Source: Candidatus Wallbacteria bacterium
GTDB lineage: Bacteria; Muiribacteriota; JAQTZZ01
Assembly (NCBI GenBank): GCA_028687545.1
Contig: JAQTZZ010000003.1
Span: 62,001-126,000 of the forward strand
Direction: 5' to 3'
Length of the DNA: 64,000 nt
The position numbers and the translations under genes are program-made. Below, piece after piece: positions 18,606 through 26,340 of this stretch (position 1 is its first letter; each line of letters begins with the position of its first letter). Below the pieces are notes generated by a model. The model ran no database searches. It was not told where the DNA came from and worked only from the letters and a program-made list of their open reading frames with translations.

Positions 18606-19249
18606 TCCCCCCCGTTTTCCAGAGTCTGTTTTGCCAGTCTGGTCAGGTAATCGTCTCGGCTGATGCCCAGACCGCGTTCCAGACCCCTGAGATTTGCGTC
18701 GATTTCTTTGCCCAGGGTTTCGGGATTTATGGCTCCAACGTGCATGCTGGATACTTTTCCCAGAATGTTGATCAGGACAGTGACTGGAATTGATTTTACG
18801 TTAACTTTTTCAGCAATACTCGGGATTTCCGGAAAACCCACAGGATAAGTTACTCCTGACTCAGCCAGAACACTGTCCAGGGCTTTCCTGTCTTTTTCCT
18901 GGTCCAGGCTGATGCCGATAAAAAGCACAGGTTTATCGCGGAGTTTCTCGAAGTATTTCTCGAAATCCGGCAGTTCAGATTTGCAGGGAGGGCACCAGGA
19001 GGCGAAAAAGTTGATGATGATCACCTTTTTGCCTATGCTTTCAGTAATATCAAGCGATTCGCCGCTGAGAAGCCTGATCCGCGCTTCAGGGAAGTATTGC
19101 CCCTGCCTGGCATAGGAATTCAGCTGGTCCATGATCCCGGATTTCATTGCACCTGCATCAGGCAGCTGCTTGATTTTGATGTGAAATACTGTCAGAACCA
19201 TGCCGGTCAATAACAGAAGAATGACTATAGCCCGCTGTCGTTTTTCCAT
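18602..19249 (-). CDS. Membrane-anchored TlpA-like thioredoxin
   Basis: A 215-residue protein with an N-terminal signal anchor (AIVILLLLTGMVLTVFHI) and an extracytoplasmic thioredoxin fold with the redox motif WCPPC (C86, C89) and a later cis-proline phrase VKSIPVTVLI. TlpA/ResA proteins reduce or exchange disulfides of exported proteins. It is the first gene of a four-gene operon (thioredoxin, ATPase, permease, HTH) and has its own promoter at 19285-19313. A Cys-rich secreted repeat protein and a second TlpA-like protein are encoded just upstream, which suggests disulfide handling of that protein. Confidence 0.87.
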   Translation of the reverse strand: MEKRQRAIVILLLLTGMVLTVFHIKIKQLPDAGAMKSGIMDQLNSYARQGQYFPEARIRLLSGESLDITESIGKKVIIINFFASWCPPCKSELPDFEKYFEKLRDKPVLFIGISLDQEKDRKALDSVLAESGVTYPVGFPEIPSIAEKVNVKSIPVTVLINILGKVSSMHVGAINPETLGKEIDANLRGLERGLGISRDDYLTRLAKQTLENGGE

Positions 19250-19284
19250 GTTCCTGTCTCCAAACAGATCTGATCGACTTTTTT

Positions 19285-19313
19285 ATTATAGCACGATAAA
19301 ATTATAATGTTAA
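19285..19313 (-). promoter_or_regulatory. Promoter of the thioredoxin-ABC operon
   Basis: Read on the minus strand: TTAACA (19313-19308), 17-base spacer, TATAAT (19290-19285). The surrounding 130 bases are very AT-rich. The expected leader to the ATG at 19249 is about 30 bases. Confidence 0.65.
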
Positions 19314-19385
19314 TAAAATATTAACGAGATACATTAAGAAATTAAAAATAGTTTAACAATTAAATCTTATGAATATTTACCAAAT

Positions 19386-19412
19386 GAAAAAGGGCTCTGG
19401 TTAGAGCCCTTT
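19386..19412 (-). terminator. Terminator of the CDGDNCP repeat gene
   Basis: On the minus strand AAAGGGCTCT pairs with AGAGCCCTTT across a 4-base loop and is followed by a T run. It separates the repeat-protein gene from the thioredoxin-ABC operon. Confidence 0.85.
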
Positions 19413-19432
19413 CGGTTTAGCATTCCGAAAAG

Positions 19433-19810
19433 TTACTTGGGAACCGGGCAGTTGCCGCCGTCGCATCCGCCGTCATCATCATCAGGTGGAGGAGGAAGCG
19501 GGCAGTTGTCGCCATCGCAGTCACCGGTCAGTTTAGGAAGCGGGCAGTTATCGCCATCGCATCCACCGCCGTTATCATCATCAGGTGGCGGAGGAACCGG
19601 GCAATTGTCGCCGTCACAGTCACCGGTCAGCTTGGGAAGCGGGCAGTTGTCGCCGTCGCATCCACCGCCGTGGTCATCATCAGGTGGCGGAGGAACCGGG
19701 CAGTTGTCGCCGTCGCAGTCGCCACAGACAATCCCCTGGGCAGTGACTGGAGTGCCGGCCATGGCCAGTGAGGCCACGAAAAGAATCAGTAGTACCAACA
19801 CACTCTTCAT
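19433..19810 (-). CDS. Secreted Cys-rich protein of six CDG(D/G)NCP repeats
   Basis: A 125-residue protein with a signal peptide (MKSVLVLLILFVASLAMAG, cleavage near ALA-type sites before TPVTAQG). The mature part is entirely low-complexity repeats: CDGDNCP followed alternately by (V/L)PPPPDDD(H/N/D)GG or LPKLTG. The motif occurs six times, giving 13 cysteines in the mature chain, and the last copy reads CDGGNCP. Alternating acidic DxD clusters and proline runs suggest metal or calcium binding and an extended structure with a local disulfide in each unit. The motif faintly recalls thrombospondin type 3 DxDGD...DNCP units. It has a near-consensus promoter, an AAGGAGG ribosome site 7 bases before the ATG and its own terminator, so it is a real, probably strongly expressed gene. 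Function unknown. Confidence 0.8.
   Translation of the reverse strand: MKSVLVLLILFVASLAMAGTPVTAQGIVCGDCDGDNCPVPPPPDDDHGGGCDGDNCPLPKLTGDCDGDNCPVPPPPDDDNGGGCDGDNCPLPKLTGDCDGDNCPLPPPPDDDDGGCDGGNCPVPK
19449..19728. repeat. Tandem repeat within the Cys-rich protein gene
   Basis: Imperfect tandem DNA repeats of about 105 bases, each coding two CDGDNCP modules (one with a PPPPDDD linker, one with a PLPKLTG linker), with 2-3 copies. This arrangement is prone to copy-number change by slippage or recombination. Confidence 0.75.
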
Positions 19811-19842
19811 ACTTATGCCTCCTTATATACTTGCTTGAATAA

Positions 19843-19871
19843 ATTATACCATGAAACCAGTTGAAAGTCAA
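19843..19871 (-). promoter_or_regulatory. Near-consensus promoter of the CDGDNCP repeat gene
   Basis: On the minus strand: TTGACT (19871-19866), 17-base spacer, TATAAT (19848-19843). It lies directly after the stop codon of the second TlpA-like gene. It is among the best sigma-70-type matches in the window. Confidence 0.82.
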
Positions 19872-19875
19872 AACT

Positions 19876-20382
19876 TCAATTCAGGGTTGCCAAAAGAGCT
19901 TCCAGTTCTTCGACAGACTTTGTACCAAGCATCAGCTGTTCGCCGGTTTTGCTCACTACCAGTATGTCCGGAATGTACTCAAGTCCGAACTGCTTGAAAA
20001 CGCTGCCGGATTTGTCCAGCAGGCAGGGGAGCTGGATACTGGCAGACCCGAAGTAGTCTGTGACCTGCTGCGTGGTTTCGCGGTAATTGATGGCTGTGAA
20101 ATCGCAGGTCGGGTATTTGTTGCGGATGGCATTGATCTGGGGCAGTTCTTTCTGGCAGGCGCCGCACCAGGTGGCAAAAAAGACGAACACGTGATTTTTC
20201 TGTCCCAGATTATCATTCAGCGTGAATGTCTTGTTTGGATCATCATAGTATGTCAGGCTGAAATTCGGAGTCTGAACCCTGTCCATGGTAAGTTCGTCCG
20301 GCTGAATCTCATCTGCCTGAAGAGCCGGGCAGAAGCCGGCAGCAGCTAAAACCAGCAAAATGAGGGCTACGATCTTCATCAT
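19876..20382 (-). CDS. Periplasmic TlpA-like thioredoxin
   Basis: A 168-residue exported thioredoxin-fold protein. The signal peptide (MKIVALILLVLAAAGFCPALQA) is followed by a domain with WCGAC (C73, C76) in the phrase FFATWCGACQKELP and a cis-proline region EYIPDILVV. Two ATGs occur in tandem at the start. GGAGGT abuts the first, so the second (20379) is better spaced. The strong promoter of the Cys-rich repeat gene begins right after its stop. Position suggests a role in disulfide state of exported proteins such as that neighbour, which is inference. Confidence 0.85.
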   Translation of the reverse strand: MMKIVALILLVLAAAGFCPALQADEIQPDELTMDRVQTPNFSLTYYDDPNKTFTLNDNLGQKNHVFVFFATWCGACQKELPQINAIRNKYPTCDFTAINYRETTQQVTDYFGSASIQLPCLLDKSGSVFKQFGLEYIPDILVVSKTGEQLMLGTKSVEELEALLATLN

Positions 20383-20519
20383 ACCTCCCGGGAGATTGAT
20401 AATATAATTTTATCCGTAAACCAAAGCCTGTCAACATTTTCCATGTTACAATATGTCTAAAGCAAAAGCTTGTATTGACGGGACGTAGCTAGCAAACCAT
20501 AAAATCCATGCGAAAACTC

Positions 20520-20547
20520 TTGATTTTCGACTTTTTACCGATATAAT
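20520..20547 (+). promoter_or_regulatory. Promoter for the secreted protein gene at 20646
   Basis: TTGATT (20520-20525), 16-base spacer, TATAAT (20542-20547). A weaker TTGACG-CATAAA pair lies about 45 bases upstream. The leader would be about 90 bases. The 263-base divergent spacer shows nothing else. Confidence 0.55.
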
Positions 20548-20645
20548 GAATGTATAAAGTATAGTACTCAGTAATTTGTATTCATAAATTTATCCTGAGA
20601 ATTGTGGGCAGAGCGCAGTGGTGATACCTTTTCACTGGAGTGAAA

Positions 20646-21284
20646 ATGAAAAAGGTTCTTTTACTGCTTTTAGTTGCAGGTCTCATGTTTCCCTTGCTCG
20701 CCAGGGGTGAGACGTTCAATGCAAACAACAAAGACGACTATTCCACCGGCCTGATTATACCCGAAGGAGATCAGATTTACCGGATGCCGCAACTTCTTGG
20801 CAGAGTTCATGAATTCCTGCAGGCCATGCTCGGGCAAGCCGGCAGCAAGGACCGGGAAATCATCAGCGGCTTGATGAAGATTCTGGATGGGAGCGGTGCA
20901 ATCGGATTCAAAATCGACACCCGCGATGACAGCATTGGTTTCTTTGAGCCGGGCTTAGTGTACTGCCAGGATCCTGGTCTGAAACCCCCTGTGCAGTATT
21001 CCGCCAAGGACCGCGGGCTGGTGCTGGGCATTGCCAGATACCTGGATGTAGTGAATCGACATGTTTTCGACGGCAAATATCGATATCCAAAGACCGTGAC
21101 TGCAGTGGTCAACGATGTGCATGTCAACGATAACCAGCCGATCACTTCAGGAACTCCCTATGTGGTGAAGATCAATTATACAGTGCTCCTCACCCATCTC
21201 ACTGCCACTGAACCGGTGGAAGACAGATTTATCGGCACTTTCAATGAAGATGTATTCATCACGGATGTACATCCCGAACAGTAA
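20646..21284 (+). CDS. Exported protein of unknown function
   Basis: A 212-residue protein with a signal peptide (MKKVLLLLLVAGLMFPLLARG) and a soluble beta-rich domain that I do not recognise. Phrases include YSTGLIIPEGDQIYRMPQLL and GIARYLDVVNRHVFDGKYRY. The ATG at 20646 has GGAG 5 bases upstream; a GTG two codons earlier overlaps that site and is unlikely. It is followed 23 bases after its stop by a strong hairpin terminator. Confidence 0.7.
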   Translation: MKKVLLLLLVAGLMFPLLARGETFNANNKDDYSTGLIIPEGDQIYRMPQLLGRVHEFLQAMLGQAGSKDREIISGLMKILDGSGAIGFKIDTRDDSIGFFEPGLVYCQDPGLKPPVQYSAKDRGLVLGIARYLDVVNRHVFDGKYRYPKTVTAVVNDVHVNDNQPITSGTPYVVKINYTVLLTHLTATEPVEDRFIGTFNEDVFITDVHPEQ

Positions 21285-21306
21285 AAAAAACCATCATATT
21301 TTAGTG

Positions 21307-21336
21307 AAAAAGAGGTGCAGACACCTCTTTTTTTTT
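21307..21336 (+). terminator. Intrinsic terminator or attenuator before the radical SAM gene
   Basis: GAGGTG (21312-21317), loop CAGA, CACCTC (21322-21327), flanked by an A run and a T run of nine, which makes a strong terminator. It ends only 11 bases before the ATG of the radical SAM gene. Confidence 0.85.
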
Positions 21337-21347
21337 AAGAGATAGTC

Positions 21348-22997
21348 ATGAATCGTCCGGAAGCATTGAAAAGGCTCGACATCATCCAGTTTGGGATCAC
21401 TGATTTCTGCAACCTGCGCTGCGTGATGTGCGTGCAGAGCGAAGTCGAGTTCCAGCAGTTAAAAAAGTACTGTTTCAGCCTTGAGCAGTTCCGCTCTGTC
21501 ATCGACAGCATGCTGGATAGCGGGCTCCATGCCAATGCCTTGTATTTCTATAATGTGGGAGAAATTTTCCTGGCGCCTGACTTTTTATCGATGCTTTCTT
21601 ACGCTTTTGAGCAGAATACGGAAAACAGAATTTTCGACTGGGTTTTTCTCAATACAAATGCCACTCTGATTGATAGGGAATCAGCTGAATCTCTGCTTGG
21701 AATTCTTGAGATGCAGGCTCAGAAAACGAGGGTTGTGATTGATTTTTCGCTGGATGCCAGTTCAGCTTCTGTTTATGGGAAAATCCGCCGAAACGGTGAT
21801 TTTGACCTGGTTCAGGAAAATGTCCGTAATTTAGTAATCAGGAGAACTGAACGAGGTACCTCTAACTTGAACTTCATTTTCCAGATCGTGATTCAACCCA
21901 GGAATTTTCACGAAGTCGGGTCTTTCGTAGATTACTGGTCCGGGTTTCTCGAACAGCTCTCTCTTTCACATGCACTGCTTCCGATGGAAAATCTTTCCTA
22001 TACCACGGTGCTGAAAGAGGGCTGCGATATCATCAACCTGCGTCCATTGTCTATCTGCCATGAGAAGGAATTCGACCGTTCAACCCGGAAACTCTGGGAA
22101 TTCTGGGTGGAAAAGCTGATCAGGGGCGGCAGTCCTGCTCTCCCGGAGATTCCGGACGATGATTGGAAAATAGCCTCTCTGGACCGTTTGCAGATAGCGG
22201 AAGGGAAAGATCTGGCAAAAGTCCGCAAAATTATTCCCTGGGAACATCAGAGAAAAAATCCCTGCCCGTTCCCGTTTAAAAGTGCGCTGATCTTACCGAG
22301 CGGTGAGGTTACAGTCTGCTGCTTTGAGCCTTTCAGCCTTGGAAACCTTGATCAAAACACTTTCAGTGAGATCTGGTTTTCTAAGACAGCCTCTGAGAAA
22401 AGGGAGGCCAGCGTCAGGCGGGATTTTGCTCGTCTCTCAGCCAACTGCCCGACCTGCCCAGTAGCAGAAGACACATTTTTTGATTATCTGCAACTCTCTG
22501 AGATTGACGAGATTTTCAGCGGAAAACCTGAGATTATCGACCTGGTCCTCTCGGATTGCGGAGAAAAAGTTTTAATGAAAGCTGATTTTTTTCTGAGGAA
22601 AGGCCGATACGGGCTGGCCCTGCAACTCTGCCGGAGTCTGCCTGAAGGGATTGAGCGGGGTGAGTTTACCCATTACGCTGCATGTCTCGCTCAGTCGGAT
22701 GGGTTTGACAGCGAAGCCCTGGAATTTTTATTACTGGCTGAGCAATCTGACCCTGACTCTGTCAGGGTCAGACTGACGGAAGCCCTGATCAACTCGGGGC
22801 GATATGCAGAAGCCGAAGCGAGGCTGCAGAGGCTTGAGCCTGGAGATCAGAGAGGCAGGCTTTATTACAGGCTTGGAAGGGACTACCTGAGGGATAATCC
22901 TGCTGAAGCTGAGCGCTGCCTGATCACAGCAGAACAGGAAATGGACGATCCTAAGGAAGCTAAGGCACATCTGAGAAACATCAGGATTTCTTTGTAA
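21348..22997 (+). CDS. Radical SAM/SPASM protein with C-terminal TPR
   Basis: A 549-residue iron-sulfur enzyme. The radical SAM motif CNLRCVMC (C21, C25, C28) lies in a TIM-barrel half of about 250 residues. A SPASM-type region near residues 300-385 (CPFPFK, GEVTVCCFEPF, LSANCPTC) should bind one or two extra clusters. The last 160 residues are tetratricopeptide-like. SPASM enzymes modify peptides, proteins or sugars, but no substrate is evident. No RRE-type leader-binding domain is seen. AAGAGA precedes the ATG by 5 bases. A terminator hairpin sits immediately upstream, so expression may depend on read-through. Confidence 0.85.
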   Translation: MNRPEALKRLDIIQFGITDFCNLRCVMCVQSEVEFQQLKKYCFSLEQFRSVIDSMLDSGLHANALYFYNVGEIFLAPDFLSMLSYAFEQNTENRIFDWVFLNTNATLIDRESAESLLGILEMQAQKTRVVIDFSLDASSASVYGKIRRNGDFDLVQENVRNLVIRRTERGTSNLNFIFQIVIQPRNFHEVGSFVDYWSGFLEQLSLSHALLPMENLSYTTVLKEGCDIINLRPLSICHEKEFDRSTRKLWEFWVEKLIRGGSPALPEIPDDDWKIASLDRLQIAEGKDLAKVRKIIPWEHQRKNPCPFPFKSALILPSGEVTVCCFEPFSLGNLDQNTFSEIWFSKTASEKREASVRRDFARLSANCPTCPVAEDTFFDYLQLSEIDEIFSGKPEIIDLVLSDCGEKVLMKADFFLRKGRYGLALQLCRSLPEGIERGEFTHYAACLAQSDGFDSEALEFLLLAEQSDPDSVRVRLTEALINSGRYAEAEARLQRLEPGDQRGRLYYRLGRDYLRDNPAEAERCLITAEQEMDDPKEAKAHLRNIRISL

Positions 22998-23020
22998 AAA
23001 GGCTGTCTCACTCTTTCAGA

Positions 23021-24610
23021 TTACTGTTCCAGCAAGCCCGATTTCTTCAATGTTTCGAATACTATTTCAGCCATCACTCTGTTGCCTTCTGCATTGCAAT
23101 GGCCGTCAGGCAGGAAAAAATCGTCTCTGTTCATTCCGTTTTTCCATAAATCATCGAATCCAGTCTTAAGATCGATCAAAGGGATCCCGAATTTCTCCGC
23201 AACCTCCCGCATCTCTTTGATTTCATCCTCAGGGTAGTTCAGAAATAAGATTGCAGAGCCATGTTTTTGGGCTTCAGAGATAAATTCACGATAGTCCGTC
23301 CTGAGCCAGTCCCCGATTTTCTGTCTGTCGAATTCCAGGCTGATCAGCCTCTTTATCCATGACAGGGCCTGCCTGTTGCCGGCCTTGCGAAAATATTCGC
23401 CTGCTTTAACCAGATTTTCCTGCCTCTGATAGTATTCAGCCATGCTGTTCAGCAGATAGGCACTGCCTGGAGTCAGCGCTTCAGCGTCCAGAAAATATTT
23501 TTCCGCCTCCTGCCGCTCAGCGGCATTGCGGCTCTGGGATTTGATCAATCCTTTCAGGACATAGATGTCGGCGAGCGATTCGGGATCAGACAGGTGCAGG
23601 GACAGAGCCTGGTCAAAGCATCTGATAGTATTGGCCAGGTCATTCAGCCTGGAATGGACACGCCCCAGATTATAGTGGAGCATTGCGTGATCAGGATGCC
23701 TGCTGATGCCCTCCGAGAGGATTGTCAAAGCAGCGGAGTACTTTTTCTGATCATAGTAGAATTCTCCCAGGGCGTTGCAGGAGTTGCCGTTGTCCGGAAG
23801 TTTCAGCGCTGATTCCAGCCATTCGCGGCAGAGGTCCGGTCTGGAAAGTGCATCAAAGGATTCCGCCAGTCCAATCAAGGGGGCTGTATTTCCCGGATGA
23901 AGCCGGATAGCTTCCCGGAACAGTTTGATTGCAGTTCTCGGTCTGCCTGAGTCAAGCGCTTCCAGTCCCTGCTTTAGTGGATCATCATTTGCCACAATTT
24001 CAGAAGTATGGGGCTGAGTGGGTATTTCACCTTCCCCCGGGCGGGAAAGGGGCGGGTGAAGGTACTCCACTTTCGTGGTCAGGGACTCGATCAGAAAGTT
24101 CCAGATCTGGAACCAGCTGAGATCGTTTGTTTTATCCCGAAGATTCAGGAGCAGGGAGCGGAAAAGTTTCATGCTTCTGGCATTGTCGCTCAGAAAACGG
24201 ATCAGCTGCCAGACTGGATTTCCCTTCTCCGGATAGCCGGAAAAATCTGAGTAATTCCGCATCCCTGCCTGGACCAGGATGATTTTAGGGGATGCCGGCA
24301 GTTGAGATTCCAGGCGCTGCATGACTTTTCTGGTGTTGCCTCCGCTCACTCCAAGATTGGAGACTGTGAATTTTCTGAGCTGGATATCTTTATTTAACAT
24401 CTCTTGAAGCATGGAAGGATAGTCTTTTCCCTGAGTTACACCGTAACCAAAGGTGAATGAATCTCCGCAGCAGAAAATCTGAAAATCGTTCCCGCTCGGC
24501 GCAACAGATCTGGAATTTACTGTAAACAGCCCGCTGATCCACAATACTGCTTCCAGCAGAATCAGGGAGCAGAGAAATCCGAGAAAAAGTGTCAGAATTT
24601 TTTTCAGCAT
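23021..24610 (-). CDS. Membrane-anchored SGNH/GDSL hydrolase with TPR repeats
   Basis: A protein of about 529 residues. An N-terminal membrane segment (ILTLFLGFLCSLILLEAVLWI) precedes an SGNH hydrolase whose block I is CCGDSFTFGYG (nucleophile S51) and whose last block is DGHCNAEGNRVMAE near the C-terminus. Between them lie about 240 residues of TPR repeats, so the hydrolase fold is split by the repeats. SGNH enzymes hydrolyse esters, often of surface polysaccharide. I start it at the ATG at 24610; an in-frame TTG 27 bases upstream has no better ribosome site. A GC-rich palindrome is inserted in the linker at 24026-24060. Confidence 0.8.
   Translation of the reverse strand: MLKKILTLFLGFLCSLILLEAVLWISGLFTVNSRSVAPSGNDFQIFCCGDSFTFGYGVTQGKDYPSMLQEMLNKDIQLRKFTVSNLGVSGGNTRKVMQRLESQLPASPKIILVQAGMRNYSDFSGYPEKGNPVWQLIRFLSDNARSMKLFRSLLLNLRDKTNDLSWFQIWNFLIESLTTKVEYLHPPLSRPGEGEIPTQPHTSEIVANDDPLKQGLEALDSGRPRTAIKLFREAIRLHPGNTAPLIGLAESFDALSRPDLCREWLESALKLPDNGNSCNALGEFYYDQKKYSAALTILSEGISRHPDHAMLHYNLGRVHSRLNDLANTIRCFDQALSLHLSDPESLADIYVLKGLIKSQSRNAAERQEAEKYFLDAEALTPGSAYLLNSMAEYYQRQENLVKAGEYFRKAGNRQALSWIKRLISLEFDRQKIGDWLRTDYREFISEAQKHGSAILFLNYPEDEIKEMREVAEKFGIPLIDLKTGFDDLWKNGMNRDDFFLPDGHCNAEGNRVMAEIVFETLKKSGLLEQ
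24026..24060. repeat. GC-rich palindromic insertion in the SGNH-TPR gene
   Basis: TTCACC (24026-24031) and GGTGAA (24055-24060) flank a C-then-G-rich core with further self-complementarity. It codes the proline-rich linker PPLSRPGEGE between the hydrolase N-part and the TPR block. Its base composition differs sharply from the flanks. Confidence 0.4.
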
Positions 24611-24674
24611 TCCATCTCGCCGCCGCTCAGGCAGCAAAATACTACTAGAAATTAATGACTATGGGAAGTAGTGC

Positions 24675-24703
24675 TTTATTTATTCACGGGTTGGGATTAT
24701 AAT
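24675..24703 (+). promoter_or_regulatory. Possible promoter for the gene at 24748
   Basis: Perfect TATAAT (24698-24703), 17 bases after a poor TTTATT (24675-24680). It sits in the divergent spacer, 44 bases before the start codon. Confidence 0.45.
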
Positions 24704-24747
24704 TCTGTCAATTGGAAATGCCGTTTTGAGAATTAAAGGAGGACGCA

Positions 24748-25170
24748 GTGGACAGATTGAAAGTTCTGTTACTGATCAGCGTAATTTTTATCGGAGCTGT
24801 GATGCTCAGATCCGAAGACAATGGCGCACAGCCTAGACCTGCCGTCAAAAGTGCCATGACCCTGGTGGGGACGGTCAAATTTGTCCACGACGACAGCGGA
24901 ACCCAGAAGGATGAACTCAAGATCGTCACCGAGGGTGACGAATATCTGGTCGAAGATAATATGATGATCAAGGAACTGATGATATTCAACGGCAGGAAAG
25001 TTCAGGTCACAGGTGAATTGAAGAAAGTGATCAAAGTTACAAAATATCAGGTCCAGTCCGACAATAACACTTCACTCACACCAGAGCCGACTCCCAGCGA
25101 AGATGCACCAGTGTCGCCAATGCCGGATAATCCGGACAATTCAACCGACGGTTCAGGTTCCGGATCGTAG
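24748..25170 (+). CDS. Small exported protein, possible OB-fold
   Basis: A 140-residue protein with a signal peptide or anchor (LKVLLLISVIFIGAVMLRS). A 70-residue beta-rich domain follows (TLVGTVKFVHDDSGTQKDEL, EYLVEDNMM, RKVQVTGELKK) whose pattern resembles small OB-fold proteins that bind ligands. The tail is low-complexity Pro/Ser/Asp. The start is a GTG, well supported by AAAGGAGG 5 bases upstream. It converges with, and overlaps by 18 bases, the nuclease-like gene on the other strand. Function unknown. Confidence 0.65.
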   Translation: MDRLKVLLLISVIFIGAVMLRSEDNGAQPRPAVKSAMTLVGTVKFVHDDSGTQKDELKIVTEGDEYLVEDNMMIKELMIFNGRKVQVTGELKKVIKVTKYQVQSDNNTSLTPEPTPSEDAPVSPMPDNPDNSTDGSGSGS

Positions 25171-25689
25171 CCGGGATTTTCTGGATGCCATTTTCTGCTG
25201 TTTCTTGATTTCTTTGAACGCATGCGGCGGCAAGGGGTCATCGTCCTGCCAGAGCCCGATTTTTTTAGCCCTGGCCAGCTTTTCCAGTTTATTCAGCGTA
25301 AGCTCAGTAGGTGATTCCACCTGATTCCACCAGGCCAGGCCCTGTTTGACCAGTTCTCGATTCAGGCAGTCGCCGTCATTGTTCTTTTCCAGATAAACCC
25401 GTCCCGCTATTACTCCGTTATCGTCCCTGCTCTTGACTACTACCTGAATCTGCTTACCATTTACGGCTCTTGCCGAATATTTGCAGGCCATCAACCCATA
25501 TGGCTGGCGGAGGTCCGGGCAGGCGATCCCGTAAAGCCTGACTTTGAGCTGAGCCGAATCAGTCTGCACGATCAGGGTGTGGCCGTTGATCACTCCGATC
25601 ACTGAAGCTTTGAAATCTTTATCAGCAGAAGCGAAAGCAATTCCATGGAAAACAGCGAGTATTAAAAAAGTTGTTTTAAGCATGCTCAT
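25153..25689 (-). CDS. Secreted SNase-like (thermonuclease-fold) protein, altered active site
   Basis: A 178-residue protein with a signal peptide (MSMLKTTFLILAVFHGIAFA) and one staphylococcal-nuclease-like OB-fold domain. The fold markers are clear: VIGVINGHTLIV, VRLYGIACPD, AGRVYL and NRELVKQGLAWW. Measured against staphylococcal nuclease, the metal-binding DGD is replaced by NGH, the second Asp (VDTPE) by Ala, and Glu43 by Asp, while the two arginines are kept. Nuclease activity is therefore doubtful. A nearby ATG at 25683 could also serve as start. Confidence 0.8.
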   Translation of the reverse strand: MSMLKTTFLILAVFHGIAFASADKDFKASVIGVINGHTLIVQTDSAQLKVRLYGIACPDLRQPYGLMACKYSARAVNGKQIQVVVKSRDDNGVIAGRVYLEKNNDGDCLNRELVKQGLAWWNQVESPTELTLNKLEKLARAKKIGLWQDDDPLPPHAFKEIKKQQKMASRKSRLRSGT

Positions 25690-25773
25690 GAATCATCAAT
25701 CGGCAGAATCATGTTTTTGTTCATTAAAGAAGGCAAGTCTTTCTTGTGTTAAAATATAGACTGGAGGAACTCT

Positions 25774-26319
25774 TTGAAAACCGAGTTTTTTTCCGCACTG
25801 TTATTCCTGGCGATTTCCAGCCCCTATTTTACGATAGAGAAAAACACGCGGGAAGTTCTGATCGAAAATGCGGGATGGTCTGCAGAAAGTCAGTATAAGC
25901 TTGGTTTGGAATGCTTTACCGGCAGTGCGGGAGTTCCACAGGATTACAAACAGGCCATGCAGTGGTTCCTGAAAGCAGCCATCCAGGGTCATTCAGGCGC
26001 CCAGTTCAAATGCGCGGTCATGTATGAAAATGGCTACGGCGTGCAGGAGGATTCAGGGCAGGCTGCTCTCTGGTACGAAAAAGCCGCTGAACAGAGCATC
26101 ACAGCAGCTCAGTATGCGATAGGGCTCATGTATTACGAGGGCAGCGGAGTCGAGATCGACATGGTGAAAGCTTACTTCTGGCTGAATCTGGCGGCAGCGA
26201 CCGGATATAAAGACTCGGTTCTGAATCGGGATATCCTGGAAGACAATCTGACTCCAGACCAGTTGAAGGCAGCAGGCAGAATGGCACAGGATTGGAAGGA
26301 AAAGCATCCGGGAAAGTGA
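25774..26319 (+). CDS. Exported Sel1-repeat protein
   Basis: A 181-residue protein with a hydrophobic N-terminus (FFSALLFLAISSPYF) and three to four Sel1-like repeats, for example YKLGLECFTGSAGVPQDYKQ, FKCAVMYENGYGVQEDSGQA and YAIGLMYYEGSGVEIDMVKA. Sel1 solenoids bind proteins or peptidoglycan. The start is a TTG with GGAGG 6 bases upstream. The next gene, 21 bases downstream, is also a Sel1 protein with the same C-terminal WxEKHPGK ending, so the pair probably arose by duplication and is cotranscribed. Confidence 0.82.
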   Translation: MKTEFFSALLFLAISSPYFTIEKNTREVLIENAGWSAESQYKLGLECFTGSAGVPQDYKQAMQWFLKAAIQGHSGAQFKCAVMYENGYGVQEDSGQAALWYEKAAEQSITAAQYAIGLMYYEGSGVEIDMVKAYFWLNLAAATGYKDSVLNRDILEDNLTPDQLKAAGRMAQDWKEKHPGK

Positions 26320-26340
26320 ATAATCCGGCAGGAGACACAA

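Noticed and set aside
19449-19728. CRISPR-like regular repeats
   Set aside because: The units are continuous coding repeats without unique spacers, and no cas genes are present.
19437-19838. Plus-strand open frame opposite the CDGDNCP gene
   Set aside because: It is the antisense of the repeat and has no ribosome site; promoter, ribosome site, signal peptide and terminator all support the minus strand.
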